NCBI GenBank assembly: GCA_030831475.1
Contig: JAURKY010000008.1
Location: forward strand, 1-64,000
DNA: 64,000 bases
Direction: 5' to 3'
Origin: Burkholderiales bacterium
Lineage (GTDB): Bacteria; Pseudomonadota; Gammaproteobacteria; Burkholderiales; Methylophilaceae
Positions 10,939 through 21,480 of this stretch are shown here, one piece after another. The first letter of the stretch is position 1. Each line of letters starts with the position of its first letter. The position numbers were made by a program, and so were the translations under genes. Below the pieces are notes generated by a model. That model saw only the letters and a program-made list of their open reading frames with translations. It had not been told where the DNA came from and searched no databases.

Positions 10939-11941
10939 GGGTTGGTTTAATATTTTTACAGAAGCGCTTTGGATTTTGTTAAAAATCGCCGCAATTGTCT
11001 TACCTTTATTTTTATCCGTTGCCTACCTGACATACTTCGAGAGAAAAGTTATTGGCTTTATGCAGTCTAGAATTGGCCCTAATCGCGTAGGTTATTTTGG
11101 CTTGTTACAACCGATTGCTGATGCATTCAAGTTAATGTTTAAGGAAATTATTACGCCCACTGAATCAAGCCGATTATTATTTTTTATTGCTCCTATCTTA
11201 ACCATCGCACCTGCATTTGCCGCATGGGCTGTGATTCCATTTAATGCAGAATTAGTTCTAGCTGACATTAATGCAGGTTTGCTTTATGTGCTTGCCATGA
11301 CATCAGTTGCCGTTTATGGCGTAATCATTGCAGGTTGGGCCTCCAATTCAAAGTATGCCTTTCTAGGTAGCTTAAGATCTGCGGCACAAATTGTTTCTTA
11401 CGAGATTGCCATGGGCTTTACATTGGTTGGTGTCTTAATGTGTGCCAATAGCCTAAATTTAGGCAACATTGTTGCCGGGCAACAAGGAGGAATGGGGCAA
11501 TGGTATGTATGGCCTTTATTTCCTCTCTTTATCATTTATTTTATAAGTGCAGTGGCTGAGACTAATCGAGCGCCCTTTGATGTCGCTGAAGGAGAGTCAG
11601 AAATTGTGGCTGGTTTTCATGTTGAGTATTCGGGTATGGCATTTGCAGTTTTCTTTCTTGCAGAGTATGCCAACATGATTTTGGTTTCTATGCTTGCAGC
11701 ACTGATGTTTTTAGGTGGCTGGTTATCGCCAGTAACTTTTTTGCCTGATAGTATTTTATGGCTCTTTGCTAAGGTTGCTTTTCTGTTATTTTTCTTTTTA
11801 TGGTTCAGAGCGACCTTTCCCCGCTATCGCTATGATCAAATCATGCGATTAGGTTGGAAGGTATTTATTCCTCTAACCTTGGTATGGATTTTATTTGTGG
11901 GTTTGATGATGCAAACCCCCTACAAGGATATGTTTCATTAA
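10931..11941 (+). CDS. nuoH: NADH-quinone oxidoreductase subunit H
   Basis: 336-aa membrane subunit linking the quinone site to the proton channels. It has about eight hydrophobic helices and the conserved [37 protein letters not shown] and [13 protein letters not shown]. The stop TAA shares its last A with the nuoI ATG. Confidence 0.98.
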   Translation: MTEGWFNIFTEALWILLKIAAIVLPLFLSVAYLTYFERKVIGFMQSRIGPNRVGYFGLLQPIADAFKLMFKEIITPTESSRLLFFIAPILTIAPAFAAWAVIPFNAELVLADINAGLLYVLAMTSVAVYGVIIAGWASNSKYAFLGSLRSAAQIVSYEIAMGFTLVGVLMCANSLNLGNIVAGQQGGMGQWYVWPLFPLFIIYFISAVAETNRAPFDVAEGESEIVAGFHVEYSGMAFAVFFLAEYANMILVSMLAALMFLGGWLSPVTFLPDSILWLFAKVAFLLFFFLWFRATFPRYRYDQIMRLGWKVFIPLTLVWILFVGLMMQTPYKDMFH

Positions 11942-12438
11942 TGAGTTTTAAGCAAAAGTTGATTTCTTTTTTTAAGGGTTTATCTCTTTATGAATTGATA
12001 ATTGGGTTAGGATTAACTGGACGTTATTTTTTCGCCCGAAAAATCACCATTCAATACCCTGAAGAACAGACCCCCCAGTCCCCTAGGTTTAGAGGCTTGC
12101 ACGCATTAAGAAGGTACCCAAACGGGGAGGAACGTTGCATTGCCTGTAAGCTCTGTGAAGCGGTATGCCCAGCCATGGCGATCACCATTGAGTCAGAGCT
12201 AAGGGAGGATAATACGCGCAGAACAACCCGCTATGATATTGATCTTACAAAATGTATTTTTTGTGGTTTTTGTGAGGAATCTTGTCCGGTTGATTCAATT
12301 GTTGAAACGAGAATACTGGACTACCATGGCGAAGAGCGTGGCGACCTTTTGTATACCAAGGAAATGCTTCTTGAGGTGGGCGATAAGTATGAAAAAATGA
12401 TTGCCGCAGATCGAGCGAAGGAGTCTAAGTACCGCTAA
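11941..12438 (+). CDS. nuoI: NADH-quinone oxidoreductase subunit I
   Basis: 165-aa subunit with two [4Fe-4S] clusters (N6a/N6b), shown by [12 protein letters not shown] and [12 protein letters not shown]. The frame is open back into nuoH, but the ATG that overlaps the nuoH stop by one base gives the expected N-terminus [19 protein letters not shown] and usual length. The same one-base coupling is repeated at the nuoI/nuoJ junction. Confidence 0.97.
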   Translation: MSFKQKLISFFKGLSLYELIIGLGLTGRYFFARKITIQYPEEQTPQSPRFRGLHALRRYPNGEERCIACKLCEAVCPAMAITIESELREDNTRRTTRYDIDLTKCIFCGFCEESCPVDSIVETRILDYHGEERGDLLYTKEMLLEVGDKYEKMIAADRAKESKYR

Positions 12439-13034
12439 TGGATATCATCTTTTATTTATTCGCTTCCATTTTAATCCTCTCCTCACTCAAGGTGATTACC
12501 TCACGAAATCCTGTTTATTCAGCCTTATTTCTAGTGCTCTCATTCTTTAGTGCGGGTGCGATATGGCTACTTCTCGAGGCGGAATTTCTGGCAATTGCCC
12601 TGGTGCTCGTCTATGTTGGCGCAGTCATGGTTTTGTTTCTATTTGTTGTCATGATGCTGGATATTGATTTGAAAAAATTAAAAGAAGGCTTCTGGGATTA
12701 CATGCCAGTTGCTGGTTTAGTGGCATTAATTATGTTTGTTGAAATGATCATGGTGCTTAACCAGGACTTCTTTAAAACGATGCAAGCGACACCTAACCAT
12801 TCCGTAAGCAATACGGAAGCACTTGGCCAGGTGCTTTACACAGATTACGTACTTCCATTTGAGGTTGCAGCTATCATTTTGTTGGTTGCGATTATTGCAG
12901 CTATCTTACTCACCCTAAGGGGCACTAAAACTCATAAGGGTATTGATCCGGCCGACCAAATTAAAGTAAGGCGTGATGATCGGGTTCGTATGGTGAAAAT
13001 GAAATCTGAGACGTCGATCAAGAGGTCTCGATGA
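12438..13034 (+). CDS. nuoJ: NADH-quinone oxidoreductase subunit J
   Basis: 198-aa membrane subunit with five hydrophobic helices. The third includes [19 protein letters not shown], the strongly conserved NuoJ/ND6 helix with a pi-bulge. The C-terminal 30 residues are basic and cytoplasmic. It overlaps nuoK by 4 nt. Confidence 0.96.
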   Translation: MDIIFYLFASILILSSLKVITSRNPVYSALFLVLSFFSAGAIWLLLEAEFLAIALVLVYVGAVMVLFLFVVMMLDIDLKKLKEGFWDYMPVAGLVALIMFVEMIMVLNQDFFKTMQATPNHSVSNTEALGQVLYTDYVLPFEVAAIILLVAIIAAILLTLRGTKTHKGIDPADQIKVRRDDRVRMVKMKSETSIKRSR

Positions 13035-13336
13035 TCGGACTTAATCATTACCTTGTCCTTGGCAGCCTCCTTTTTTTAATTGGTGTGGTTGGAATTTTTC
13101 TTAATCGAAAAAATATCATTACCTTGCTCATGGCGATTGAGCTCATGTTACTTGCCGTTAATATTAATTTCATTGCATTTAGCCATTTCCTAGGAGACCT
13201 TGCTGGGCAAGTTTTTGTATTTTTTATACTGACTGTTGCCGCAGCTGAATCGGCCATCGGTTTGGCCATCATCATTGTGGTCTTTCGAAATAATCAGTCA
13301 ATCAATGTTGACGAGCTCAATAGGTTAAAGGGCTAG
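13031..13336 (+). CDS. nuoK: NADH-quinone oxidoreductase subunit K
   Basis: 101-aa ND4L-type subunit with three helices and two buried glutamates on the proton path, in [13 protein letters not shown] and [11 protein letters not shown]. The length is exactly that typical of the family. It lies between nuoJ (4-nt overlap) and nuoL (3-nt gap). Confidence 0.97.
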   Translation: MIGLNHYLVLGSLLFLIGVVGIFLNRKNIITLLMAIELMLLAVNINFIAFSHFLGDLAGQVFVFFILTVAAAESAIGLAIIIVVFRNNQSINVDELNRLKG

Positions 13337-13339
13337 TCT

Positions 13340-15319
13340 ATGCAGATGATCCATATTTTTTCAGCAGCACCCTTTGCACCTTTATTGGCATCAATATTTG
13401 TGGGGCTATTTGGTAAATATTTTGGCAAGGGCTTTTCTCACACAACGACTATCTTGGGTGTTGGCGTTGCCTTTATTGTTGCCTGTTACACCTTATATTT
13501 AACTATTTCAGGTTATACAGCTAATTTGGTTTTATACGAGTGGCTCAGGTCAGGCAGTTATACCTTTGAGGTTGGATTTATGATTGATAACCTCACGGCC
13601 TTGATGATGGTGGTAGTTACATTCGTATCGCTAATGGTGCATATATATACCGTTGGCTATATGAAGGATGATCCTGGATACAGCCGCTTTTTTAGTTACA
13701 TATCTTTATTTACCTTCGCCATGCTCATGCTGGTGATGAGTAATAACTTTCTACAGCTTTTTTTTGGATGGGAGGGTGTTGGTTTGGTGTCTTACCTCCT
13801 CATTGGTTTTTGGTATAAAAAGCCAACCGCCATTCACGCTAACTTGAAAGCATTCTTGGTTAACAGAGTGGGTGATATTGGCCTTGCTTTGGGGATCGCC
13901 CTTATTCTTTTTTGGTTTGGATCGCTAGACTATGATCTGATCTTTAACCGTGCTGCGTCCCTAGGTGGGGAACATATGATGTTTGGGGGCACGTCAGTTT
14001 CGATCTTTTCAGTGATCTGCATTTTATTATTTATTGGCGCCATGGGTAAATCAGCACAAATTCCCTTACACGTATGGTTACCTGACTCCATGGAGGGTCC
14101 CACTCCTATCTCAGCACTTATTCATGCTGCCACGATGGTGACCGCCGGCATATTTATGGTTGCTCGTTTATCACCCTTGTATGAGCTATCAGATACAGCC
14201 CTGTCATTTATAACCATCATCGGCGCAATTACCGCCTTATCTATGGGTTTAATGGGCATTATTCAAAATGATATCAAACGCGTGATTGCCTACTCAACAC
14301 TATCCCAGCTAGGCTACATGACTGTGGCATTAGGTGTTTCAGCCTACTCGGTGGCTATATTTCATCTGATGACCCATGCCTTTTTCAAGGCCTTACTCTT
14401 TCTGGCTGCAGGCTCGGTCATCATCGGCATGCATCATGATCAAGATATCCGAAACATGGGAAATCTGAAGAAGTACATGCCTGTCACCTGGATCACCTTC
14501 TTGATTGGTTCGGTTGCCCTTATAGGTACACCATTCTTCTCAGGTTTTTATTCCAAAGAAATCATCATTGAGGCGGCAAAATTTAGTTCAATCTATGGAT
14601 CATCTGTGGCTTATTGGATGCTATTAATCGGCGTTTTTTGTACCGCACTCTATTCCTCAAGACTTTATTTTCTTGTATTTCATGGCCAGGAAAAATGGCG
14701 CTTAAGTAATACCGTCAAACATGGGCATGGTTTAAATAAGTCTCAATATCCCCATGAAAGTCAGAGTTTAATCACGACACCTCTTGTATTGCTAGCCATT
14801 CCTTCAGTGGTGATTGGCTTTATAACTATCGAGCCACTTTTGTTTGGTGATTTTTTTAATCGTGCGATTGTTATTAATCACGATCTTCACCAAAACTTAG
14901 GAGAGATCCAGCATCATTTTTCAGGTGCGTTCGCAATGGGCTTGCATGGTTTTTTAACACTACCTTTTGCCCTCATGATTTTAGGCCTCATCGTAGGTTG
15001 GTGGATGACCTCTAAGGCGACTACGAAAAAAACACCCAACAAATTTATCAGCAGCCTTAAAGGAATTCTTGAGCAAGGTTACGGTTTTGATAGGTTTTAT
15101 GAGCATTTTTTAGCTAAGGGCATAAGACAATCTGGTGAATACCTTTGGAGTCGTATCGATGTGAATTTTATCGATCGGATTATGGTTAATGGAACGGCCC
15201 ACCTTGTTGGTCGAGCCTCGAAAATATTAAAAGGTCTGCAATCTGGTTACATTTATCACTATGCCTTCATTATGATCATTGGGCTCTTTTTAATTATGAC
15301 CTTCTTTATTAAGTTATAA
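13340..15319 (+). CDS. nuoL: NADH-quinone oxidoreductase subunit L
   Basis: 659-aa antiporter-like proton-pumping subunit, the largest membrane subunit. It contains FFGWEGVGLVSYLLIGFW, the core KSAQIPLHVWLPDSMEGPTP with its key Lys, and the long C-terminal lateral helix. Membrane segments run throughout. It is followed immediately, with no gap, by nuoM. Confidence 0.98.
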   Translation: MQMIHIFSAAPFAPLLASIFVGLFGKYFGKGFSHTTTILGVGVAFIVACYTLYLTISGYTANLVLYEWLRSGSYTFEVGFMIDNLTALMMVVVTFVSLMVHIYTVGYMKDDPGYSRFFSYISLFTFAMLMLVMSNNFLQLFFGWEGVGLVSYLLIGFWYKKPTAIHANLKAFLVNRVGDIGLALGIALILFWFGSLDYDLIFNRAASLGGEHMMFGGTSVSIFSVICILLFIGAMGKSAQIPLHVWLPDSMEGPTPISALIHAATMVTAGIFMVARLSPLYELSDTALSFITIIGAITALSMGLMGIIQNDIKRVIAYSTLSQLGYMTVALGVSAYSVAIFHLMTHAFFKALLFLAAGSVIIGMHHDQDIRNMGNLKKYMPVTWITFLIGSVALIGTPFFSGFYSKEIIIEAAKFSSIYGSSVAYWMLLIGVFCTALYSSRLYFLVFHGQEKWRLSNTVKHGHGLNKSQYPHESQSLITTPLVLLAIPSVVIGFITIEPLLFGDFFNRAIVINHDLHQNLGEIQHHFSGAFAMGLHGFLTLPFALMILGLIVGWWMTSKATTKKTPNKFISSLKGILEQGYGFDRFYEHFLAKGIRQSGEYLWSRIDVNFIDRIMVNGTAHLVGRASKILKGLQSGYIYHYAFIMIIGLFLIMTFFIKL

Positions 15320-16801
15320 ATGCAAAATTATTTATTATCAATTTCAATCTGGACACCCATTGTATTGGGGCTTGTTTTACTCTGCTCAAATCAAACTAGT
15401 CAGCGTTTTAGTAGATATTTTGCACTTTCGGCAGGCTTGATCTCCTTTGGGGTTACTTGGCCTATTGCCATGAGGTTTGATTTACAAAGCCAGCTTTTTC
15501 AGTTTCAAGAATTCTTTCACTGGATCTTGCCTTACCGTATAAATTATCATTTAGGGGTCGATGGCTTTTCAGTCCCACTCATACTGTTGACCTCATTCAT
15601 GACCCTGTTGGTGATTTTTTCAACACAAAAAAGTGACATTAAAAATCTTCCTCACTACCATGCCGCGTTTTTGATCATGTCCGGCCTCATGATTGGCGTT
15701 TTTTGTGCGCTCGACGCCATACTCTATTATATTTTTTGGGAGGCTATGTTGATTCCGATGTTTTTAATTATCGGTATCTGGGGTGGACCTAACCGCATCT
15801 ACGCGACCATTAAGTTTTTTCTATACACGGTTCTAGGCTCACTATTGATGTTGGTAGCTTTCATCTACCTTTACCTGAATACGGGAAGTTTTTCTATTTT
15901 TGATTTTTATCAATTACCCATTGCACTTCCAGCGCAAATTTTAATATTTCTCTCTTTCTTTATGGCGTTCGCCGTAAAGATTCCAATGTGGCCTGTCCAT
16001 ACATGGCTGCCTGATGCCCACGTTGAGGCGCCTACCGCAGGCTCTGTAATTTTAGCGGCTATCATGTTGAAACTAGGAGGTTACAGCTTTCTTCGTTTTG
16101 CGATGCCGATTGCACCTGATGCGACATGGCTTTTAAAACCTATTATCATTGCTCTGTCATTGATAGCGATTGTATACATAGCCCTGATTGCGCTTGTCCA
16201 GAAAGACATGAAAAAACTAATCGCCTACTCATCCATTTCACACATGGGCTTTGTAACATTGGGTATTTTTATGCTATCGCCATTGGCTGTCGAGGGTGGT
16301 TACATGCAAATGATCTCTCATGGATTTATATCCGCAGCACTGTTTTTCTGTGTTGGTATCATTTATGATCAAACCCATACGCGACAGATTGATCAGTACG
16401 GTGGTGTAATTAATTCAATGCCATTTTTTGCAGCCTTTGCTGTATTTTTTGCAATGGCCAACTCCGGTCTCCCTGGAACATCAGGTTTCGTGGGAGAGTT
16501 TATGGTAATTATGGGAGCCATGAAAGAGGGTTTTTGGATTGCCTTTATAGCTGCCTTAACTTTACTTTTTGGCGCTGCTTATTCTTTATGGATGGTCAAG
16601 AGGGTATTCTATGGAACACCTTTAAATAAGACCATGGAGTCACTCAAGGATATCGATTCCATACAATGGTTGACGTTAGGATCGCTTGCGATTTTAATCC
16701 TTGTGGTAGGTTTATTTCCATCCATAATTACAGATTTTACGAATGTGACGGTCGATAGTTTTATCCATCTTATGAATCGATCTAAATTGCCTATATTATG
16801 A
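15320..16801 (+). CDS. nuoM: NADH-quinone oxidoreductase subunit M
   Basis: 493-aa antiporter-like proton-pumping subunit with about 14 helices. It shows YYIFWEAMLIPMFLIIG, AVKIPMWPVHTWLPDAHVEAP and the lysine-bearing KDMKKLIAYSSISHMG expected of NuoM. It overlaps nuoN by 4 nt. Confidence 0.98.
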   Translation: MQNYLLSISIWTPIVLGLVLLCSNQTSQRFSRYFALSAGLISFGVTWPIAMRFDLQSQLFQFQEFFHWILPYRINYHLGVDGFSVPLILLTSFMTLLVIFSTQKSDIKNLPHYHAAFLIMSGLMIGVFCALDAILYYIFWEAMLIPMFLIIGIWGGPNRIYATIKFFLYTVLGSLLMLVAFIYLYLNTGSFSIFDFYQLPIALPAQILIFLSFFMAFAVKIPMWPVHTWLPDAHVEAPTAGSVILAAIMLKLGGYSFLRFAMPIAPDATWLLKPIIIALSLIAIVYIALIALVQKDMKKLIAYSSISHMGFVTLGIFMLSPLAVEGGYMQMISHGFISAALFFCVGIIYDQTHTRQIDQYGGVINSMPFFAAFAVFFAMANSGLPGTSGFVGEFMVIMGAMKEGFWIAFIAALTLLFGAAYSLWMVKRVFYGTPLNKTMESLKDIDSIQWLTLGSLAILILVVGLFPSIITDFTNVTVDSFIHLMNRSKLPIL

Positions 16802-18243
16802 TGAACCTTGCAATTAACATAAATGCTTTGATACCTGAAATCATTATTGCCACGTCAGCGATGCTGGTGCTGCTCTTAGGTTTATTTGTTAAAGACAAAA
16901 ACAACCACCTTATCTACGGTGTCTCGCAGATCACATTACTTTTAGCAGCAATGTTAGTGGCTCATTCAGGCTTTGGTCCAACTTATCGAGTTTTCAATGA
17001 CATGCATATCATTGACCCTGCCGGAAATTTCTTAAAACTTTTAAGTTTTATCGCAACCTCGTTTGTTTTTTTATATTCCAGGTCTTACTTAAGAAAAAAA
17101 CAACTCTTAAATGGCGAATACTTTTCCCTGACTCTTTTCGCTTTACTGGGGATTATGCTCATGATTTCAGGGGCTAACCTCCTGATGATTTACTTAGGGC
17201 TAGAGCTCTTGTCCTTGAGCCTTTATGCACTCATCGCGTTGAATCGAGATAACCTTGATGCAACTGAGGCTGCCATGAAATATTTTGTCTTAGGTGCCTT
17301 AGCTTCAGGTTTGATGCTCTATGGAATGTCGATGATTTATGGTTTAACAGGTTCTTTGGATTTACAGGTGATTGCAACTCATTTAGCCGAGATGAATCTT
17401 GACCCATCGATCATGGCTTTTGGGCTTGTGTTCATTGTGGTTGGTATTGCCTTTAAATTTGGCGCCGTTCCTTTTCAGATGTGGGTCCCAGACATCTACC
17501 ATGGTGCAGCGCTACCAATGACCATGATGATAAGCTCTATGCCTAAATTTGCATCGGTGGCTTTGGCAGCGAGACTTCTTTTCCAAGGCCTCGAGCCTCT
17601 TGCCGTTGATTGGCAACAGATGTTGCTGATCATGGCAATCTTATCGATGATCTTAGGTAACATCACTGCCATTGCCCAGGATAACATCAAGCGCATGCTT
17701 GCCTATTCAACCATTTCGCATGTCGGATTCATGTTCTTTGGCATGATGAGCGGTACCATCAATGGGCTCTCATCAACCTTTTTCTACGTCGCCTGTTATG
17801 CCCTTATGACCTTGGCTGCATTTGGCGCCATTATTACCCTGTCGCAAAAAAATAAGGACTTTGATCAACTCAATGATTATAAGGGTCTGAGCCAACGTAA
17901 TCCGATGATGGCTTTAATGATTATGATCATCATGCTAAGTTTGGCCGGAATTCCCCCTACAATAGGTTTTTACGCAAAGTTCTCTGTACTTCAATCAGCC
18001 ATTGAGGTGGGCATGGTATGGCCAGCTGTGATTGCTGTTTTGATGGCACTCATTGGCATGTTTTATTATTTAAGAATTATTAAGTTAATGTATTTTGATA
18101 GCCCTTCATCTTTACAAAAAATTCACTTTTCTGGGGATCTATTATTTATCTTAGGGATCAATTCATTCAGTTTAATTTTGCTTGGATTGTCTCCAAAACT
18201 CTTAATGAGTCTTGCGGCCCTAGCTGTGGGATTAAGTTTTTAG
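16798..18243 (+). CDS. nuoN: NADH-quinone oxidoreductase subunit N
   Basis: 481-aa antiporter-like subunit, the last of the complex I genes. It contains LGLELLSLSLYALIA, KFGAVPFQMWVPDIYHGA and NIKRMLAYSTISHVGFM. Two adjacent ATGs (16798 and 16801) are possible; the first overlaps the nuoM stop in ATGA. DUF2818 follows after one base. Confidence 0.98.
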   Translation: MMNLAININALIPEIIIATSAMLVLLLGLFVKDKNNHLIYGVSQITLLLAAMLVAHSGFGPTYRVFNDMHIIDPAGNFLKLLSFIATSFVFLYSRSYLRKKQLLNGEYFSLTLFALLGIMLMISGANLLMIYLGLELLSLSLYALIALNRDNLDATEAAMKYFVLGALASGLMLYGMSMIYGLTGSLDLQVIATHLAEMNLDPSIMAFGLVFIVVGIAFKFGAVPFQMWVPDIYHGAALPMTMMISSMPKFASVALAARLLFQGLEPLAVDWQQMLLIMAILSMILGNITAIAQDNIKRMLAYSTISHVGFMFFGMMSGTINGLSSTFFYVACYALMTLAAFGAIITLSQKNKDFDQLNDYKGLSQRNPMMALMIMIIMLSLAGIPPTIGFYAKFSVLQSAIEVGMVWPAVIAVLMALIGMFYYLRIIKLMYFDSPSSLQKIHFSGDLLFILGINSFSLILLGLSPKLLMSLAALAVGLSF

Positions 18244-18244
18244 C

Positions 18245-18529
18245 ATGATCGAGTGGCTTATCATTTTACTTTCAATCGTTATTGCTAATCTGCCATGGTT
18301 GAGCAATAAGCTTTTTTTAGTTGTCGAAGTAGGTAATAAAAAATCGTTAGCCTGGGTTTTAACAGAGCTCATTTCTTTATACCTGGTCTGGGGGCTTGTT
18401 TTAATGTTTATCGAAAACCAAGTCGTAGGCAATATTCATAACCAAGACTGGGAATTTTATGTGGTAACCTTTTGCTTATTCATTATTTTTACCTTTCCAG
18501 GTTTTATCTATAAGGTTATTTGGAAATAA
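18245..18529 (+). CDS. DUF2818 family membrane protein
   Basis: 94-aa protein with three hydrophobic segments (about 3-22, 38-58 and 72-91). Its sequence and its position directly after nuoN match the DUF2818 family, which in betaproteobacteria commonly ends the nuo operon. Function is unknown. A role in complex I assembly or stability is suggested only by that linkage. It overlaps the next gene by 10 nt. Confidence 0.8.
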   Translation: MIEWLIILLSIVIANLPWLSNKLFLVVEVGNKKSLAWVLTELISLYLVWGLVLMFIENQVVGNIHNQDWEFYVVTFCLFIIFTFPGFIYKVIWK

Positions 18530-19371
18530 AAAATAAAATTCTCATCATTGGTTTTGGTAAGTTAGGCCAAAAATTTGCTAGCCTTAGTGCGTCGGTATTT
18601 GATGTTCATGCCATTAAGCGTAACCCTCTCAAAAACCCACCCATTGGTGTTCAGGTCCACTACCAAAATATTTTTTCAGACGAATTCTTTTCATTGGTAA
18701 AAAATATTGATCCTCATTATGTTATCTATTCTGTCGCGGCTGATGATGCCAATGAGGATAGTTACCAAAAAGCCTACGTTGATGGTGTTGATCGAGCCAT
18801 GCAGGCGTTAACCGATTGTCGCAATGTAAAGCATTTCATCTTCATTTCAAGTACACGAGTTTATGGACAGGAGGTAGAAAAAATATTAACCGAAGAGGAT
18901 ATCGCTCAACCTGCTGACTTGAATGCCGAGAGACTTTTGAGAGGAGAAGCGTTGGTTGGTGAGGGTGTGATTCCAAGCTCTATCATCCGCCTATCAGGCA
19001 TTTACGGAGGCGACAGAAATTATTTAATTAGACTAGCCAAGGACCCAGACCTATGGCCTAAAGAAAACCGGTGGACTAACCGAATTCATGAGGATGATGT
19101 TGCAAAGTTTAACCAAGAATTAATTCAAAAAATAGATAAAAACCAGGGCGCAGATAATCTGATTTTATTAACCGATAACCATTCAACACCCCTGTTTGAT
19201 GTCCTCAACTGGATCAGGGCCGAGCTTGATCTAAAAGCGATTGACCTGCCGGCAGGACCTATTAAAGGCAAGCGGTTAAACTCTTTGAGTATTCAAAAAA
19301 ATCTATACCAATTAATTTTTCCCAGTTATAGGGAGGGATATGGCAAGATGTTAAGTGATTTAAATCAATAG
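18520..19371 (+). CDS. NAD-dependent epimerase/dehydratase-like SDR protein
   Basis: 283-aa extended short-chain dehydrogenase-like protein. The Rossmann motif is GFGKLGQK near residues 11-18, atypical compared with GxxGxxG of true epimerases. The motif SSTRVYGQ near residue 110 resembles the S-x-x-x-VYG active-site strand. It is closest in style to YeeZ/SDR_a5-type proteins of uncertain substrate. The start is TTG, overlapping DUF2818, because no ATG precedes the Rossmann strand. Last gene before the tRNA-Val promoter; function remains unassigned. Confidence 0.7.
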   Translation: MEIKNKILIIGFGKLGQKFASLSASVFDVHAIKRNPLKNPPIGVQVHYQNIFSDEFFSLVKNIDPHYVIYSVAADDANEDSYQKAYVDGVDRAMQALTDCRNVKHFIFISSTRVYGQEVEKILTEEDIAQPADLNAERLLRGEALVGEGVIPSSIIRLSGIYGGDRNYLIRLAKDPDLWPKENRWTNRIHEDDVAKFNQELIQKIDKNQGADNLILLTDNHSTPLFDVLNWIRAELDLKAIDLPAGPIKGKRLNSLSIQKNLYQLIFPSYREGYGKMLSDLNQ

Positions 19372-19387
19372 CTTGGATAAATGTTGA

Positions 19388-19416
19388 TTGATAGATGGGC
19401 GTGGCTGTTATAAAAT
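19388..19416 (+). promoter_or_regulatory. Predicted promoter for tRNA-Val and thrS operon
   Basis: A -35 TTGATA (19388-19393), a 17-nt spacer and a -10 TAAAAT (19411-19416), followed by the GC-rich discriminator GCCGCG. GC-rich discriminators are typical of growth-rate-controlled stable-RNA promoters. Transcription would start about 13 nt before the mature tRNA and could read on into thrS. Confidence 0.6.
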
Positions 19417-19435
19417 GCCGCGTTGGTAGAAATAT

Positions 19436-19512
19436 AGGCGCGTAGCTCAGCTGGTTAGAGCACCACCTTGACATGGTGGGGGTCGTTGGTTCGAGTCCAA
19501 TCGCGCCTACCA
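19436..19512 (+). tRNA. tRNA-Val (anticodon GAC)
   Basis: 77 nt. Acceptor AGGCGCG pairs with CGCGCCT (19502-19508), then discriminator A and CCA (19510-19512). Anticodon stem CCACC/GGTGG encloses loop TTGACAT, anticodon GAC at 19470-19472. thrS starts 14 nt downstream. Confidence 0.97.
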
Positions 19513-19526
19513 ATCATAAATAAACT

Positions 19527-21434
19527 ATGCCAAAGATAACGTTACCTGATGGGTCCACTAGGTCTTTTGATAAAGATCTCACAATTGCCGATGTCGCATT
19601 GGATATTGGTGAAGGCTTAGCTCGTGCTGCACTTGCAGGTAAAGTTAATAATCAGCTTGTTGATTTAAGCTATACATTGACTCAGGATGCTGAGGTTTCA
19701 ATCATTACTGGAAAAAATCCAGAAGGCTTAGATATTTTAAGGCATTCCTCGGCTCACTTGTTGGCCCATGCAGTTAAAGAACTCTTTCCTGAAGCACAGG
19801 TGACCATTGGCCCGGTCATTGATAATGGCTTCTTCTATGACTTTTCTTACGCCAGGGCGTTTACACCTGAAGACCTCCAAAAGATAGAAAAAAGAATGAA
19901 TGAGATTGCCAAACAAAATTTACCTGTCTCTCGTGAGGTGATGTCAAGAGATGAGGCAGTTAAATTTTTTAAAAAACAAGGTGAGCACTATAAGTCAGAA
20001 ATTATTGAATCAATTCCGGCAGAAGAGGAGCTGACTATTTATAAGCAGGGTGAGTTTTCAGATTTATGTCGCGGCCCACACGTACCCTCAACCAATAAGT
20101 TAAAGGTCTTTAAGCTCATGAAAGTTGCAGGTGCCTATTGGAGGGGCGATGCAAAAAATGAGATGCTGCAACGAATTTATGGTACCGCATGGTCCTCCAA
20201 AGAAGAGCTAGATGCATACTTATTTCAGCTTGAGGAGGCCGAAAAAAGAGATCACCGCAAATTGGGTAAACAACTTGACCTATTCCACATGCAAGACAGC
20301 TCCCCGGGAATGGTATTCTGGCATCCAAAGGGCTGGTCGTTGTGGTTAGAGGTTGAAAACTATATGCGTCAAATGTTTAAGGATTATGGTTATCAGGAGA
20401 TTAAAACACCTACCGTGTTGGATAAAAGTCTATGGGAAAGCTCGGGGCATTGGGAAAACTACCACGAGAACATGTTTACTACATCCTCTGAGAACAGGGA
20501 TTATGCCGTTAAACCCATGAACTGTCCGGGCCACGTTCAAATCTTTAACAGTGATCTTCATAGCTACCGTGACCTGCCGTTACGTCTAGCCGAATTTGGT
20601 TCGTGCCACAGGAATGAGCCCTCAGGGGCACTGCACGGCCTCATGCGTGTCAGGGGGTTTACTCAAGACGATGCGCATATCTTTTGCACCGAGGATCAAA
20701 TTAAAGATGAGGTGGTTACATTTAACGAGATGCTCTTTAAGGCCTACTCTGACTTTGGCTTCAAGGATATCAGTGTCTTATTATCCACCCGTCCGGATAA
20801 GCGCGTTGGTTCAGATGAGATATGGGATAAAGCTGAACAATCACTAGAGGATGCACTCAAAGAAACAGGATTAGATTATGTTGTCCAGCCCGGGGAGGGC
20901 GCCTTTTACGGACCTAAAATTGAATATACGTTAAAGGATAGCCTAGGACGTATTTGGCAGTGTGGCACCATTCAGCTTGATTTTAATTTACCTACGAGGC
21001 TTGGGGCCGAATACGTGGCAGAGGACAATTCTCGTAAACCTCCCGTAATGTTGCATAGAGCTATTGTCGGCTCAATGGAACGATTTATCGGTATCCTCAT
21101 TGAGCACTATGCTGGATCCATGCCCCTATGGCTTGCTCCTATCCAGGTTGTATTCCTTAACATAGCCGATTCTCAGCGAGAGTACGTCGAAGAACTTGTT
21201 GATTTATTTACAAAAAAAGGCATTCGATGCACTTCGGACTTGAGAAATGAGAAGATTACCTATAAAATACGCGAACATAGCATTCAGCGAACTCCCTATC
21301 TAGTTGTTTTGGGTGATCGTGAGAGGGATGCTAGACAGGTTGCCGTGCGAACTCAAAAAGGCGAAGACCTCGGTGTGATGTCGATTGATGACTTTTTAAC
21401 TCATCTAAATAAAGACATACAAAACAGGTCTTAG
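19527..21434 (+). CDS. thrS: Threonyl-tRNA synthetase
   Basis: 635-aa class II aminoacyl-tRNA synthetase charging tRNA-Thr. Domain order: N-terminal TGS domain (about 1-62), the alanyl/threonyl editing domain with [11 protein letters not shown] (about 73-83) and its later CRGPH, the catalytic core containing the zinc-ligand MNCPGH and motif 3-like GAVVGS-type region (here [15 protein letters not shown]), and an anticodon-binding domain from about residue 535. First protein gene of the thrS-infC-rpmI-rplT-pheST block. No long structured leader is visible upstream, because the tRNA gene ends 14 nt before the ATG. Confidence 0.98.
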   Translation: MPKITLPDGSTRSFDKDLTIADVALDIGEGLARAALAGKVNNQLVDLSYTLTQDAEVSIITGKNPEGLDILRHSSAHLLAHAVKELFPEAQVTIGPVIDNGFFYDFSYARAFTPEDLQKIEKRMNEIAKQNLPVSREVMSRDEAVKFFKKQGEHYKSEIIESIPAEEELTIYKQGEFSDLCRGPHVPSTNKLKVFKLMKVAGAYWRGDAKNEMLQRIYGTAWSSKEELDAYLFQLEEAEKRDHRKLGKQLDLFHMQDSSPGMVFWHPKGWSLWLEVENYMRQMFKDYGYQEIKTPTVLDKSLWESSGHWENYHENMFTTSSENRDYAVKPMNCPGHVQIFNSDLHSYRDLPLRLAEFGSCHRNEPSGALHGLMRVRGFTQDDAHIFCTEDQIKDEVVTFNEMLFKAYSDFGFKDISVLLSTRPDKRVGSDEIWDKAEQSLEDALKETGLDYVVQPGEGAFYGPKIEYTLKDSLGRIWQCGTIQLDFNLPTRLGAEYVAEDNSRKPPVMLHRAIVGSMERFIGILIEHYAGSMPLWLAPIQVVFLNIADSQREYVEELVDLFTKKGIRCTSDLRNEKITYKIREHSIQRTPYLVVLGDRERDARQVAVRTQKGEDLGVMSIDDFLTHLNKDIQNRS

Positions 21435-21480
21435 GTCAAAAAGTTGCACGGTTTAGTTTTTTTATTGGGGGATTATTACT

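Noticed and set aside
11854-11940. Extended nuoI start inside nuoH
   Set aside because: The ATG at 11941 gives the conserved N-terminus and the same one-base coupling as the next junction.
19262-19513. 83-codon minus-strand ORF across tRNA-Val, with a product starting MVGAIGLEPTTPTMS
   Set aside because: It is antisense to a tRNA gene and the end of the SDR gene. This type of peptide is a well-known spurious translation of tRNA antisense sequence.
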